Assembly: GCF_003121585.1 (NCBI RefSeq) | Contig: NZ_QEOO01000028.1 | Location: 52,606 to 116,605 of the forward strand | Reading direction: 5' to 3' | Length of the DNA stretch: 64,000 nt | Origin: Nocardioides speluncae | GTDB taxonomy: Bacteria; Actinomycetota; Actinomycetes; Propionibacteriales; Nocardioidaceae | Shown: in pieces, positions 1-7,324 of the stretch | Position numbering within the stretch: the first letter of the stretch is position 1 | Layout: each line of letters opens with the position of its first letter | Notes under the pieces: model-generated | What the model was told of the DNA's origin: nothing | Databases searched by the model: none | Seen by the model: only the letters and a program-made list of their open reading frames with translations | Position numbers and translations under genes: made by a program

Positions 1-205
1 GACTGCCCCGGTAGCTGATCGCCATGCCGACGGTGTTGGCGATCACGTAGGCCCAGATCACGTGGTCGTCGAGCAGCGCGTGGCTGCCCGGGTTGAACCC
101 GTGGACCAGGAAGTTGAACAGGATCAGCGCGACCATGGTGGCGATGCCGCCCACCGTCAGGAAGCGGGCAATCTCCGCCACCAGTCGCTGCCAGCGGTTC
201 CCCAT
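1..205 (-). CDS. GtrA-family membrane protein, N-terminal part (cut by window edge)
   Basis: Only the first 68 residues lie in the window. They read as a short basic start (MGNRWQRLVAEIARFLTVGG) followed by a hydrophobic helix and a second hydrophobic stretch after a D/H-rich loop. This is the N-terminal pattern of GtrA-like proteins, small four-helix membrane proteins linked to flipping or transfer of polyprenyl-linked sugars in cell-wall polysaccharide synthesis. I chose the ATG because it directly precedes the conserved F-x-x-VGG-x-x-T/A segment. The ribosome-binding site is weak. The rest of the gene lies to the left of the window. Confidence 0.65.
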   Translation of the reverse strand, partial: MGNRWQRLVAEIARFLTVGGIATMVALILFNFLVHGFNPGSHALLDDHVIWAYVIANTVGMAISYRGS

Positions 206-266
206 GGCGTTAAGGCTAGCCGGGTGCCCCGTTCAGCCCACCGAAACCCCCAGGTCATCGGGCATA

Positions 267-1499
267 TCAGCGGGTTTGTACCTCTTCCCAGGTCACGCCG
301 TTGTCGGTGCTGCGGTAGAGCCTCTTGGAGGCGCCGGCGTAGATGGCGACGCCGTCGCTGCGCACATCGAAGGTGACGAGGTCCGGGCGATGCGCGGCGT
401 CATCGAACGGCGGGCCGGAGTCGACGCGCACGAAGGCTCTCCCGTCCTCACCCAGGTAGAACCCAGCATCCTCGCCGTTGGACGGCGTGGAATGCGTGAG
501 GAACGATCCGTCCGGCAGGACCGCAACCTGGTACGCCTCTGCCGCCGGCGGCACCGCGCCCTCACTCGAGGCTGGCTCGATCCGCTGCCAGGTCGCACCG
601 CCGTCGCGGCTGACATGAAGTGCGTCGATGACGGGTGAGCGATAGGAGTCGCTGGTCTCCCCGAACGCGAGCGTGGCGGCGCTGGCGGACGGTACGACGA
701 AGTAGAGGTCGCCGAGTTGGTCGGGAAGCGGATGCCGCTGCCAGTTCAGGCCGCCGTCGTCGGACCACAGGTAGCCGGGACTGGCGCCGTACCCGGGGTT
801 GACAATCGCATGGAGGCGACCATCGGCCGCCTGATGCAGCTCGTGCACATCCTCGGGCACCGGCACTCGGTGGCCGGCTAGGGTCACCGGGTCGACGGCG
901 ACCCAGCCGGCATACGGCACGCCAGACCCTTGGATGCCGACCACAACCTCGGCTGGCTCGGCCGGCCATGGAGTCCGATCCACCTCAACCTCGCTGAGCG
1001 TCCCATCGGTTGCCAGCAGCTGCGGCGGCTTCGCCCATCGCTCGATCAGGAAGCCAACCCTGCCGAGCGGCTTGGCGGAGCCGAGCCGACCACGCACCGT
1101 ATGCCGGGACTCGAAGCCGTCGTCTGTCACGGCAATCGCGTGCCGGTCACCAAGCCACCATCCGACCGCCCTGATATCGGGGTCGTCGGGCGACACCACG
1201 ACGAACTCGACCTCGGCGCGTCGGTGGTCGATGATCTCGTCGGCCGACATCTTCGGCGTGGGCAAGTCGGTCGGACTGGGACCGGGGTCTGAAGGTTCGG
1301 CGCGGTCATGCCCGGGCAGCTGGGCAAGGCCGATCACCACGGCCACCGCAGCGGCGGCCAGCCCGGCGAGCGCCGTACGCCGGAGCCGGCGGCGGCGAGC
1401 GCCGCGGTGGCGCAGGGCAGCCAGGTCAGGTGTGCTGTCCACCGCGTCCGCGGCGGCATCGGCGACGCCGCCGGTGAGCAGCTCGTCGAGGTCACGCAT
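267..1499 (-). CDS. Membrane-anchored BNR/sialidase-like beta-propeller protein, partner of an ECF sigma factor
   Basis: This 410-residue protein has a short cytoplasmic N-terminus rich in Arg (about residues 25-42), one membrane helix (about 43-62), a Pro/Ser-rich linker, and an extracellular domain with BNR/Asp-box-like motifs such as S-x-D-x-G-x-T-W (SRDGGATW, STDNGVTW). It overlaps the 3' end of the upstream ECF sigma gene by 8 bases, so the two are co-transcribed and probably translationally coupled. Cytoplasmic head, single helix and outer sensor domain match the layout of a membrane anti-sigma or sigma-linked sensor. I see no classical zinc-binding anti-sigma motif (H-x3-C-x2-C) in the head, so that role is inferred from context. 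A secreted-glycan sensor without anti-sigma function is the alternative. Confidence 0.7.
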   Translation of the reverse strand: MRDLDELLTGGVADAAADAVDSTPDLAALRHRGARRRRLRRTALAGLAAAAVAVVIGLAQLPGHDRAEPSDPGPSPTDLPTPKMSADEIIDHRRAEVEFVVVSPDDPDIRAVGWWLGDRHAIAVTDDGFESRHTVRGRLGSAKPLGRVGFLIERWAKPPQLLATDGTLSEVEVDRTPWPAEPAEVVVGIQGSGVPYAGWVAVDPVTLAGHRVPVPEDVHELHQAADGRLHAIVNPGYGASPGYLWSDDGGLNWQRHPLPDQLGDLYFVVPSASAATLAFGETSDSYRSPVIDALHVSRDGGATWQRIEPASSEGAVPPAAEAYQVAVLPDGSFLTHSTPSNGEDAGFYLGEDGRAFVRVDSGPPFDDAAHRPDLVTFDVRSDGVAIYAGASKRLYRSTDNGVTWEEVQTR

Positions 1500-1992
1500 G
1501 GCGGTCCTCCTTCATGGCCCGAGAGGTGGAGTCGAGCAGGGCGGCAAGCGCCTGCCGGCCGCGGCTCAGCCGCGCCTTGACGGTGCCGACGGCGACACCG
1601 GTGGCGGCTGCCACCTCGTTGATCGGCAGGTCGGCCAGGTAGTGCAGCGCGAGCGCCTCCCGCTGCCCGGCCGGCAGCCGCTGCATCGCCGCGACCAGCA
1701 CCAGCCGGTCATCGGGTAGCGGTGGATGGCTCGCCTCAGGACGGGCGGCGCGGAACCCGAGCCGCTCGCCGGCCGCGCGGCGCCGGAACCGGGTGCGCGC
1801 GACATTGACCGCCACCGTGCGCAGCCAGGCCTCCGGGTTGTCGGCGGCCTCGAACGCGCGCCTCTTGTCCGCTGCCCGGACGAACGCCTCGGCGACCACG
1901 TCCTCGGCCTCGCCCAGGTTTCCGCAGACGGCGTACAGCTGCCCGACCAGGCGCCGGTACGACGCGTCGAACACCTCCTGCAACCGGTCCAT
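1492..1992 (-). CDS. ECF-family RNA polymerase sigma factor
   Basis: At 166 residues this is typical of ECF sigma factors. Region 2 covers about residues 10-75 (the GEAEDVVAEAFVRA segment is the conserved D-x-x-Q/A-E-x-F part of region 2). Region 4 covers about 105-155, with an HTH around INEVAAATGVAVGTVKARLSRGR. Such factors direct RNA polymerase to a small regulon in response to an envelope or environmental signal. The ATG is preceded by AGAAGGGGGA, a good ribosome-binding site. The downstream gene overlaps the stop and encodes the likely membrane partner. A GCAACC element (GGTTGC on the plus strand, about 2044-2049) lies about 50 bp upstream and could be an ECF -35 box for autoregulation; this is weak. 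Confidence 0.88.
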   Translation of the reverse strand: MDRLQEVFDASYRRLVGQLYAVCGNLGEAEDVVAEAFVRAADKRRAFEAADNPEAWLRTVAVNVARTRFRRRAAGERLGFRAARPEASHPPLPDDRLVLVAAMQRLPAGQREALALHYLADLPINEVAAATGVAVGTVKARLSRGRQALAALLDSTSRAMKEDRHA

Positions 1993-2065
1993 CGCCGTCC
2001 CCCTTCTGGTCAGTCACTCATGCGACTCACGGCGACGGCGAAAGGTTGCGTGCGCTTGCGGCCGT

Positions 2066-3685
2066 CTACAGGCCGAGCCGGCTGGCCGACTCCTCGCGCA
2101 TCTCGACCTTGCGGACCTTGCCGGTGACCGTCATCGGGAACTCATCGACCAGGAGCACGTAGCGCGGGATCTTGTAGTGGGCGAGCTTGCCGGTCGCGAA
2201 CGCCCGGACCGCGTCGGCATCCAGCGGCGCGGCGCCCTCGCGAATCCGGATCCAGGCGCACAGCTCCTCGCCGTACTTCTGGTCCGGTACGCCGACGACC
2301 TGGACGTCCTCAACGTCCGGATGGGTGTAAAGGAACTCCTCGATCTCGCGCGGGTAGATGTTCTCGCCGCCGCGGATCACCATGTCCTTGATCCGGCCGA
2401 CGATCGTGCAGTAGCCGTCCTCGCGCATCACCGCCAGGTCACCGGTGTGCATCCAGCCGTCCGCGTCGATGGCCTCGCGGGTCTTGGCTGAGCCCTCCTC
2501 GTTGTCAAGAGGCCAGTAGCCGACCATCACCGAGTAGCCGCGGGTACAGAACTCCCCCGGCTCGCCACGCTCGACGGTCGCGCCGGTGGTCGGATCGACG
2601 ATCTTCACCTCGACGTGCGGGTGCACCCGGCCGATGGTCGCGGTCCGGCGGTCCAGGTCGTCGTCAGCGCGGGTCTGGGTCGACACCGGGGACGTCTCGG
2701 TCATGCCGTACGCAATCGAGACCTCACTCAGGTGCATGTCGTCGATGCACCGCTTCATCACCTCGACCGGGCACGGCGAGCCGGCCATGATGCCGGTGCG
2801 CAGCGAGGACAGGTCGTAGTCGGCGAAGCCCGGCGCGTTCTGCATCGCGATGAACATCGTGGGTACGCCGTACACGCCGGTGCAGCGTTCGTCCTGGATC
2901 GTCCGCAGCGTGATCTCCGGGTCGAAGCCGGGCGCCGGGATCACCATCGTCGCACCGTGGCTGGTGCAGCCGAGGTTGCCCATCACCATGCCGAAGCAGT
3001 GGTAGAAGGGCACCGGGATCGCCAGCCGGTCCTCCTGGCTGAACCGGATAGTCTCGGTCGTGAAGTAGCCGTTGTTGAGGATGTTGCGGTGGCTCAGGGT
3101 CGCGCCCTTGGGGAAGCCGGTGGTGCCGCTCGTGTACTGGATGTTGATGGGGTCGCCCGGCGCGAGCTCGGCCATCCGCCCGGCCAGGTCCTCCTCGCCC
3201 GTCGCCGCCGCCAGCAGCGCGGACCAGTCCGGCGTACCGAGGAAGACCACGCGCTCCACCGCAGTCTCGCCGACCACCTCGTCGACCATGGACCGGTAGT
3301 CACTGGTCTTGAACTGAGTCGCCGAGACCAGCAGCCGGACGCCCGACTGGTTCAGCGCGTAGGCGAGCTCGTGGGTCCGGTACGCCGGGTTGATGTTGAC
3401 CAGGATCGCGCCGATCTTGGCAGTCGCGAACTGGGTCAGCGTCCACTCCGCGCAGTTCGGCGCCCAGATCCCGACCCGGTCGCCCTTCTCGATCCCGGCG
3501 GCCATCAGGCCGCGGGCCAGCGCGTCGACGTCGGCGTTCAGCTCGGCATAGGTCCAGCGCCGGCCGCTGGCGACCTCGACCAGCGCCTCGCGGTCGCCGT
3601 ACGCCGCGACCGTGCGCTCGAAGCTGGCACCGATGGTCTCCTCGAGCAGGTCCGGGCTGGTCTCGCCGCGAGCGCAGGACTCCAT
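2066..3685 (-). CDS. fadD: Fatty-acid/acyl-CoA synthetase, AMP-binding family
   Basis: The 539-residue protein activates a carboxylic acid with ATP to an acyl-adenylate and transfers it to CoA. The phosphate-binding loop YTSGTTGFPKG is at residues 184-194. The core Y-G-M-T-E-T motif and the T-G-D hinge region (WMHTGDLAVMREDGY) follow, then G-R-I-K-D-M-V-I-R-G-G-E-N-I-Y-P, and the C-terminal domain with the catalytic Lys (TGKVRK). Length and motif order are those of medium/long-chain FadD-type ligases. It lies on the same strand as the amidotransferase and acyl-CoA dehydrogenase genes, suggesting a beta-oxidation or branched-chain acid catabolic unit. The acid chain length cannot be told from the sequence. 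Confidence 0.9.
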   Translation of the reverse strand: MESCARGETSPDLLEETIGASFERTVAAYGDREALVEVASGRRWTYAELNADVDALARGLMAAGIEKGDRVGIWAPNCAEWTLTQFATAKIGAILVNINPAYRTHELAYALNQSGVRLLVSATQFKTSDYRSMVDEVVGETAVERVVFLGTPDWSALLAAATGEEDLAGRMAELAPGDPINIQYTSGTTGFPKGATLSHRNILNNGYFTTETIRFSQEDRLAIPVPFYHCFGMVMGNLGCTSHGATMVIPAPGFDPEITLRTIQDERCTGVYGVPTMFIAMQNAPGFADYDLSSLRTGIMAGSPCPVEVMKRCIDDMHLSEVSIAYGMTETSPVSTQTRADDDLDRRTATIGRVHPHVEVKIVDPTTGATVERGEPGEFCTRGYSVMVGYWPLDNEEGSAKTREAIDADGWMHTGDLAVMREDGYCTIVGRIKDMVIRGGENIYPREIEEFLYTHPDVEDVQVVGVPDQKYGEELCAWIRIREGAAPLDADAVRAFATGKLAHYKIPRYVLLVDEFPMTVTGKVRKVEMREESASRLGL

Positions 3686-3710
3686 GCCCCGAGACTAGTG
3701 ACGCCCGGCC

Positions 3711-4439
3711 TCAGCCGAACAGACCGACGAAGCCTTCCAGCAGCCGCTCCGGCTCGGTCACCGTCGCGGCCGCCGCCATCGCCTTGAGGCCTTCGGCTTC
3801 CGACGGGTCGAAGTAGCCGTAGTGCTGGTACACGTCGACCCGCGTGCACAGGCCGTCGCTGTCCAGCTCCGGGTGGAACTGGGTGGCGTAGACGTTGTTC
3901 CCGAAGCGCAGCGCCTGCACCGGGCAGGTTGCCGACGAGGCCAGCACGACCGCGCTGCGCGGCATCCGCGAGATGCCCTCCTTGTGGCCGAGGAAGGCGT
4001 CGAAGTAGTCCGGGAGTACGCCGAACAGCGGGTCGGCCCGGCCCTCGTCGGTGAGCTCGATCTTCACCGCGCCGACCGGCTCGCCGTACGTCCGGTCGAC
4101 CGCGCCGCCGTCACGGACGCCGAGCGCGCCGATGCCGTAGCAGGCGCCGAAGAACGGGAAGTCGCGGGCGACGACCTCGTCGAGCAGAGCCTGCGTCTCG
4201 GCCTCGACCCGGACCTGGACCGCGCCCTTGGACTCCGCCGGGTCGCTGACGTTGAACGGCCCGCCGCCGACGATGATCCCGGCCCAGTGGTCGAGGTCGA
4301 CGTGGCCCAGAGGATCGCGCTCGAGACGGTGCCGGCGCAGCCTGGACTCGTCGAGCCCGGCGTAGGCCAAGATGGCGTCGTACTCGTTGTCGGCGGCCTC
4401 ATCCTCGGCCCGAGTCGCGAGGAGCAAGAACGGCTTCAT
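3711..4439 (-). CDS. Class I glutamine amidotransferase-like protein
   Basis: This 242-residue protein has the triad of class I glutamine amidotransferases: a nucleophile elbow F-G-A-C-Y-G-I-G about half way along, and Q-F-H-P-E-L with the His and Glu near residue 175. No synthetase domain is fused, so it belongs to the stand-alone GMP-synthase-like amidotransferases, some of which hydrolyse gamma-glutamyl compounds. I start at the Met of MKPFLLLATR. An in-frame ATG 20 codons earlier would overlap the upstream acyl-CoA dehydrogenase gene and add a non-conserved tail. It sits between two acyl-CoA genes on the same strand, and its substrate is unknown. Confidence 0.85.
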   Translation of the reverse strand: MKPFLLLATRAEDEAADNEYDAILAYAGLDESRLRRHRLERDPLGHVDLDHWAGIIVGGGPFNVSDPAESKGAVQVRVEAETQALLDEVVARDFPFFGACYGIGALGVRDGGAVDRTYGEPVGAVKIELTDEGRADPLFGVLPDYFDAFLGHKEGISRMPRSAVVLASSATCPVQALRFGNNVYATQFHPELDSDGLCTRVDVYQHYGYFDPSEAEGLKAMAAAATVTEPERLLEGFVGLFG

Positions 4440-4467
4440 AAGGACATAATGCCCAATGTGACCTGGG

Positions 4468-5664
4468 TCACTCCACGGGCAGTCCCAGTCCTCGGGCAAT
4501 CAGCATCCGCTGCACCTCCGAGGTGCCCTCGCCGATCTCCAGAACCTTGGCGTCGCGGTAGAGGCGGACGACCGGGTACTCCTCCATGAAGCCGTAGCCG
4601 CCGAAGACCTGGGTCGCGATCCGGGTGGCGGTGACCGCCGACTCGGTGGCGTAGAGCTTGGCCACCGACGCGGCCTGCTTGAACTCCTTGGCCGACGGCC
4701 CGCCCGCGCCGTCCATCGCGTCCTTCATCGCCGCGGCCTTGTAGGTCAGCAGCCGGGAAGCCTGCAGCATCACCTCGAGGTCCGCGATCTGGAACGCGAC
4801 GCCCTGCTTGCGGCCGATGGGTACGCCGAAGGTCTGCCGCTCGCCGGCGTAGGTCACGCAGTGGTCGAGGCATGCCTGGATGCAGCCGACCGCTAGCGCC
4901 GCGATCGCGACCCGGCCGTCGTCGAGAGTGGCGAGGAACTGCGCGTAGCCGCGACCCCGCTCCCCCAGCAGGTTGCCGGCCGGGACGTGGGCGTCGGTGA
5001 AGGTCAGCGGGTGGGTGTCGGAGGCGTGCCAGCCGAGCTTGTCGTACGCCGGCTCCGCGACGAAGCCGGGCGTGTCCGCCGGCACGATGATCGTGGAGAT
5101 CTCGGCCTTGCCGGAGTCGCTGACTCCGGTCCGGGCGGTCACGGTGACCAGCGAGGTGTTCGAGGCGCCGGAGTTGGTGATGAACTGCTTGCTGCCGTTG
5201 ACCACCCACTCGCCGTCGACCAGGTCGGCCTTGGTGCGGGTGGCACCGGCGTCCGAGCCGGCGCCCGGCTCGGTCAGCCCGAACCCGGCCAGCGTCTTGC
5301 CGGCCACCAGATCCGGCAGCCAGGTCTTCTTCTGCTCGTCGGTGCCGTAGGTCAGGATCGGGTTGATGCCGAGGCCGACCGCCGCCTCCAGCGTGATCCC
5401 CATCGACTGGTCGACCCGGCCGATCTCCTCGATCGCTAGACATAGGGATGTGAAGGCGCCGTCCTCGGCTGTTCCACCGAGGCCGCCGTACTCCTCGGGC
5501 GAGGTCAGTCCCATCAGCCCGAGCTGGCCCATCTTCTGGACCACGTCGACCGGGAAGTGGTGGTCCTTGTCCCACTGCGCGGCGTGCGGCGCGATCTCGG
5601 CTTCCGCGAAGTCGCGGACGCTCCGCCGGAACTCCTCGTGCTCACGGCTCAGCTCGAACGACAT
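4468..5664 (-). CDS. Acyl-CoA dehydrogenase
   Basis: A 398-residue flavoenzyme that oxidises acyl-CoA to trans-2-enoyl-CoA, passing electrons to ETF. It shows the family signatures GFGLTEPGAGSDAG (FAD/substrate binding, about residues 133-146), the FITNSG strand, and a C-terminal R-x-Y-R-D-A-K-x-L-x-I-G-E-G-T-S-E-x-Q segment. The E-G-T-S-E-V-Q context and length match short/branched-chain acyl-CoA dehydrogenases. The gene is divergent from a MerR regulator, and a TTACGTGCACGTCAA-type palindrome lies just upstream, so control by that regulator is likely. With the ligase and amidotransferase downstream it probably forms a catabolic operon. Confidence 0.93.
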   Translation of the reverse strand: MSFELSREHEEFRRSVRDFAEAEIAPHAAQWDKDHHFPVDVVQKMGQLGLMGLTSPEEYGGLGGTAEDGAFTSLCLAIEEIGRVDQSMGITLEAAVGLGINPILTYGTDEQKKTWLPDLVAGKTLAGFGLTEPGAGSDAGATRTKADLVDGEWVVNGSKQFITNSGASNTSLVTVTARTGVSDSGKAEISTIIVPADTPGFVAEPAYDKLGWHASDTHPLTFTDAHVPAGNLLGERGRGYAQFLATLDDGRVAIAALAVGCIQACLDHCVTYAGERQTFGVPIGRKQGVAFQIADLEVMLQASRLLTYKAAAMKDAMDGAGGPSAKEFKQAASVAKLYATESAVTATRIATQVFGGYGFMEEYPVVRLYRDAKVLEIGEGTSEVQRMLIARGLGLPVE

Positions 5665-5692
5665 GGGTTTCCTCGTCTCTGGTGACCTACGC

Positions 5693-5731
5693 TTACGTGC
5701 ACGTCAACGGTAGTTCGCTTACGTAGCGTCA
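5693..5731. promoter_or_regulatory. Candidate MerR operator(s) between acyl-CoA dehydrogenase and merR-type gene
   Basis: The divergent intergenic region contains TTACGTGCACGTCAA at 5693-5707, built on the perfect palindrome ACGTGCACGT, and a second related half, TTACGTAGCGTCA, at 5719-5731. The TTACGT...ACGTAA arrangement resembles published operators of LiuR-type MerR regulators of acyl-CoA catabolism. The assignment to this regulator is inference from position. Confidence 0.55.
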
Positions 5732-5773
5732 GGGCAAGGTCAGCGTGTCGGGGACGGCGAGGGAGGTGTGTCG

Positions 5774-6145
5774 ATGGAGTGGTCGATCCGCGACCTGGCC
5801 CGTGAGTACGACGTCACGCTGCGCACGATCCGGCACTACGAGGCGCTCGGCCTGCTGACCCCGGAGCGCCGCGGCCAGACACGGGTCTTCCACAACCGGG
5901 ACCGGATCCGGCTGGAGCTGGTGCTGCGCGGGCGTCGGCTCGGGTTCCCCCTCGACGAGATCGCCCGGATCGTCAACATGTACGACGACCGGCCCGGCGA
6001 GGAGGGGCAGCTGCGCTACCTGCTCGACCAGATCGGCGTACGCCGTGCCGAGCTGGCGCGGATGCGCGAGGACATCTCCCGCACGGAAGCGGACCTCGAC
6101 GCCGTCGAGGCCCGCTGCCGTGAGGAGCTGGACCGGCTCAGGTAG
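5774..6145 (+). CDS. MerR-family transcriptional regulator
   Basis: A 123-residue protein with an N-terminal winged helix (WSIRDLAREYDVTLRTIRHYEALGLL, the typical first helix-turn-helix plus R-x-Y-E), then R-x-x-L-G-F-x-L-D-E-I, and a C-terminal coiled-coil dimerisation helix. No effector-binding domain or metal-binding cysteines are present. I choose ATG 5774: a GGGAGG ribosome-binding site at 5761-5766 is seven bases away, while the in-frame GTG at 5768 is almost on top of it. The short form and position divergent from an acyl-CoA dehydrogenase match regulators of fatty-acid or branched-chain amino-acid breakdown. Confidence 0.9.
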   Translation: MEWSIRDLAREYDVTLRTIRHYEALGLLTPERRGQTRVFHNRDRIRLELVLRGRRLGFPLDEIARIVNMYDDRPGEEGQLRYLLDQIGVRRAELARMREDISRTEADLDAVEARCREELDRLR

Positions 6146-6160
6146 CCGGTCGGATACGCG

Positions 6161-7123
6161 TTAGGCGCGGTAGGCCGCCCAGGCGTTGTTCATCCGGGTC
6201 GACTGGCCGGGGGTGAACTGGTTGTAGCAGTCGTCGTAGGAGTAGTCCATGTAGTTGTGGATCGGGTCGAGCCCGGGCAGGTTGCAGGAGTCCCGGCCGG
6301 CCGGGCAGCCCGAGGTCGAGCTGGACTGGGCCGGGGTGTCGGCGACCTCGTCGTTGGTGGTCGTGCAGCCGCCCTGGAAGGTGTGCCACAGGCCCATCCA
6401 GTGACCGACCTCGTGGGTCAGCGTCTTGCCCTTGTCGAAGTTGGTCGCGCTGCCGCCGGGGACCGAGGTGTAGTCGATGACCACGCCGTCGAGCTCCGGG
6501 TCGCTGGAGTACCACGACGGGAAGGTCGCGAAGCCGAGCCCGCCGATGTCGACCGACCAGACGTTGAGGGTGCCCGCGTCGCCGACCCGGGTCTGGGACT
6601 TCATCTCGGACTCCACGTTGGGGGTGTCGGTCCGGGAGAACCAGCGGGAGTTGTTCCAGCGCTTGGTCTGCTGCAGGTGGAAGGTGAAGCCGGTGTTGGC
6701 GGCGACGCCCGGGTTCTCCACGCCGGCGAATCCGGCGTTGAGCACGTCGATCTGCTCGGCGATGGTGGCGTCGCTGACGTTGCCCACACCCTTGCGGCCG
6801 GTGACCACGTGGAAGACCACCGGGATCGAGGCCCCGGCGGTGAGGCTCGCGCCCTCGCCGTCGGCGCGGATCTCGGCGACCTTGTCGCGCAGCTCCTTGT
6901 TCATCCGCTTCGCCGCGGCCTGGCTGACCTCGTTGCGCTCCTGGCCGGACGAGCCCGGCTTGCCGCGAGCAGCGGAGAACGCGCCGTCGGCGCACTCCTC
7001 GGCTGCGCCGGCCGGGGCAGCGGTCGTGGCGACCAGAGCGGGCTGGGCAAGCACGAAGCCGGCCAGAGCGACTGAGGCGACGGTCGGTGCGATCAACGCG
7101 CGACCGAGCTTGGGCAGAGCCAT
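6161..7123 (-). CDS. Secreted zinc metalloprotease, M43 (cytophagalysin/pappalysin-like) family
   Basis: The 320-residue precursor has a signal peptide (about residues 1-42, with A-x-A-type residues before EECADG). The extended zinc motif HEVGHWMGLWH at 237-247 marks M43 metzincins. After it come conserved Cys residues (QGGC, GCPAGRDSC) and the C-terminal N-Y-M-D-Y-S-Y-D-D-C-Y Met-turn segment. I start at MALPKLG because GGAGGG lies seven bases upstream; an earlier in-frame ATG would put 25 polar residues before the signal peptide. It is one of three secreted peptidases clustered here. The substrate is unknown. Confidence 0.9.
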   Translation of the reverse strand: MALPKLGRALIAPTVASVALAGFVLAQPALVATTAAPAGAAEECADGAFSAARGKPGSSGQERNEVSQAAAKRMNKELRDKVAEIRADGEGASLTAGASIPVVFHVVTGRKGVGNVSDATIAEQIDVLNAGFAGVENPGVAANTGFTFHLQQTKRWNNSRWFSRTDTPNVESEMKSQTRVGDAGTLNVWSVDIGGLGFATFPSWYSSDPELDGVVIDYTSVPGGSATNFDKGKTLTHEVGHWMGLWHTFQGGCTTTNDEVADTPAQSSSTSGCPAGRDSCNLPGLDPIHNYMDYSYDDCYNQFTPGQSTRMNNAWAAYRA

Positions 7124-7270
7124 GGAACCCTCCAGTGATGAAGCCGCGCGCAGGGTCACGCGGATTGCGGCAGATCTTGCGATGAGATCACGATTCAACG
7201 CAATAGTTGGCGGCGATTTTCTTTTTCTGGCTGCCGACGTCCTGTCGTCCGTGATATAGGCACCACAAGA

Positions 7271-7307
7271 AAGGACGGCCCCGGCCTTAGCGGCCGGGAC
7301 CGTCCTT
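7271..7307 (-). terminator. Rho-independent-type terminator after the M14 carboxypeptidase gene
   Basis: Two 16-base arms, complementary except for one position (a G-U pair in the minus-strand RNA), enclose a 5-base loop. In the minus-strand transcript the hairpin is followed by TTTCTTG. It lies 18 bases past the M14 stop codon and would end that transcript before the M43 gene. Confidence 0.8.
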
Positions 7308-7324
7308 GTCGTACGGCGCGAACC

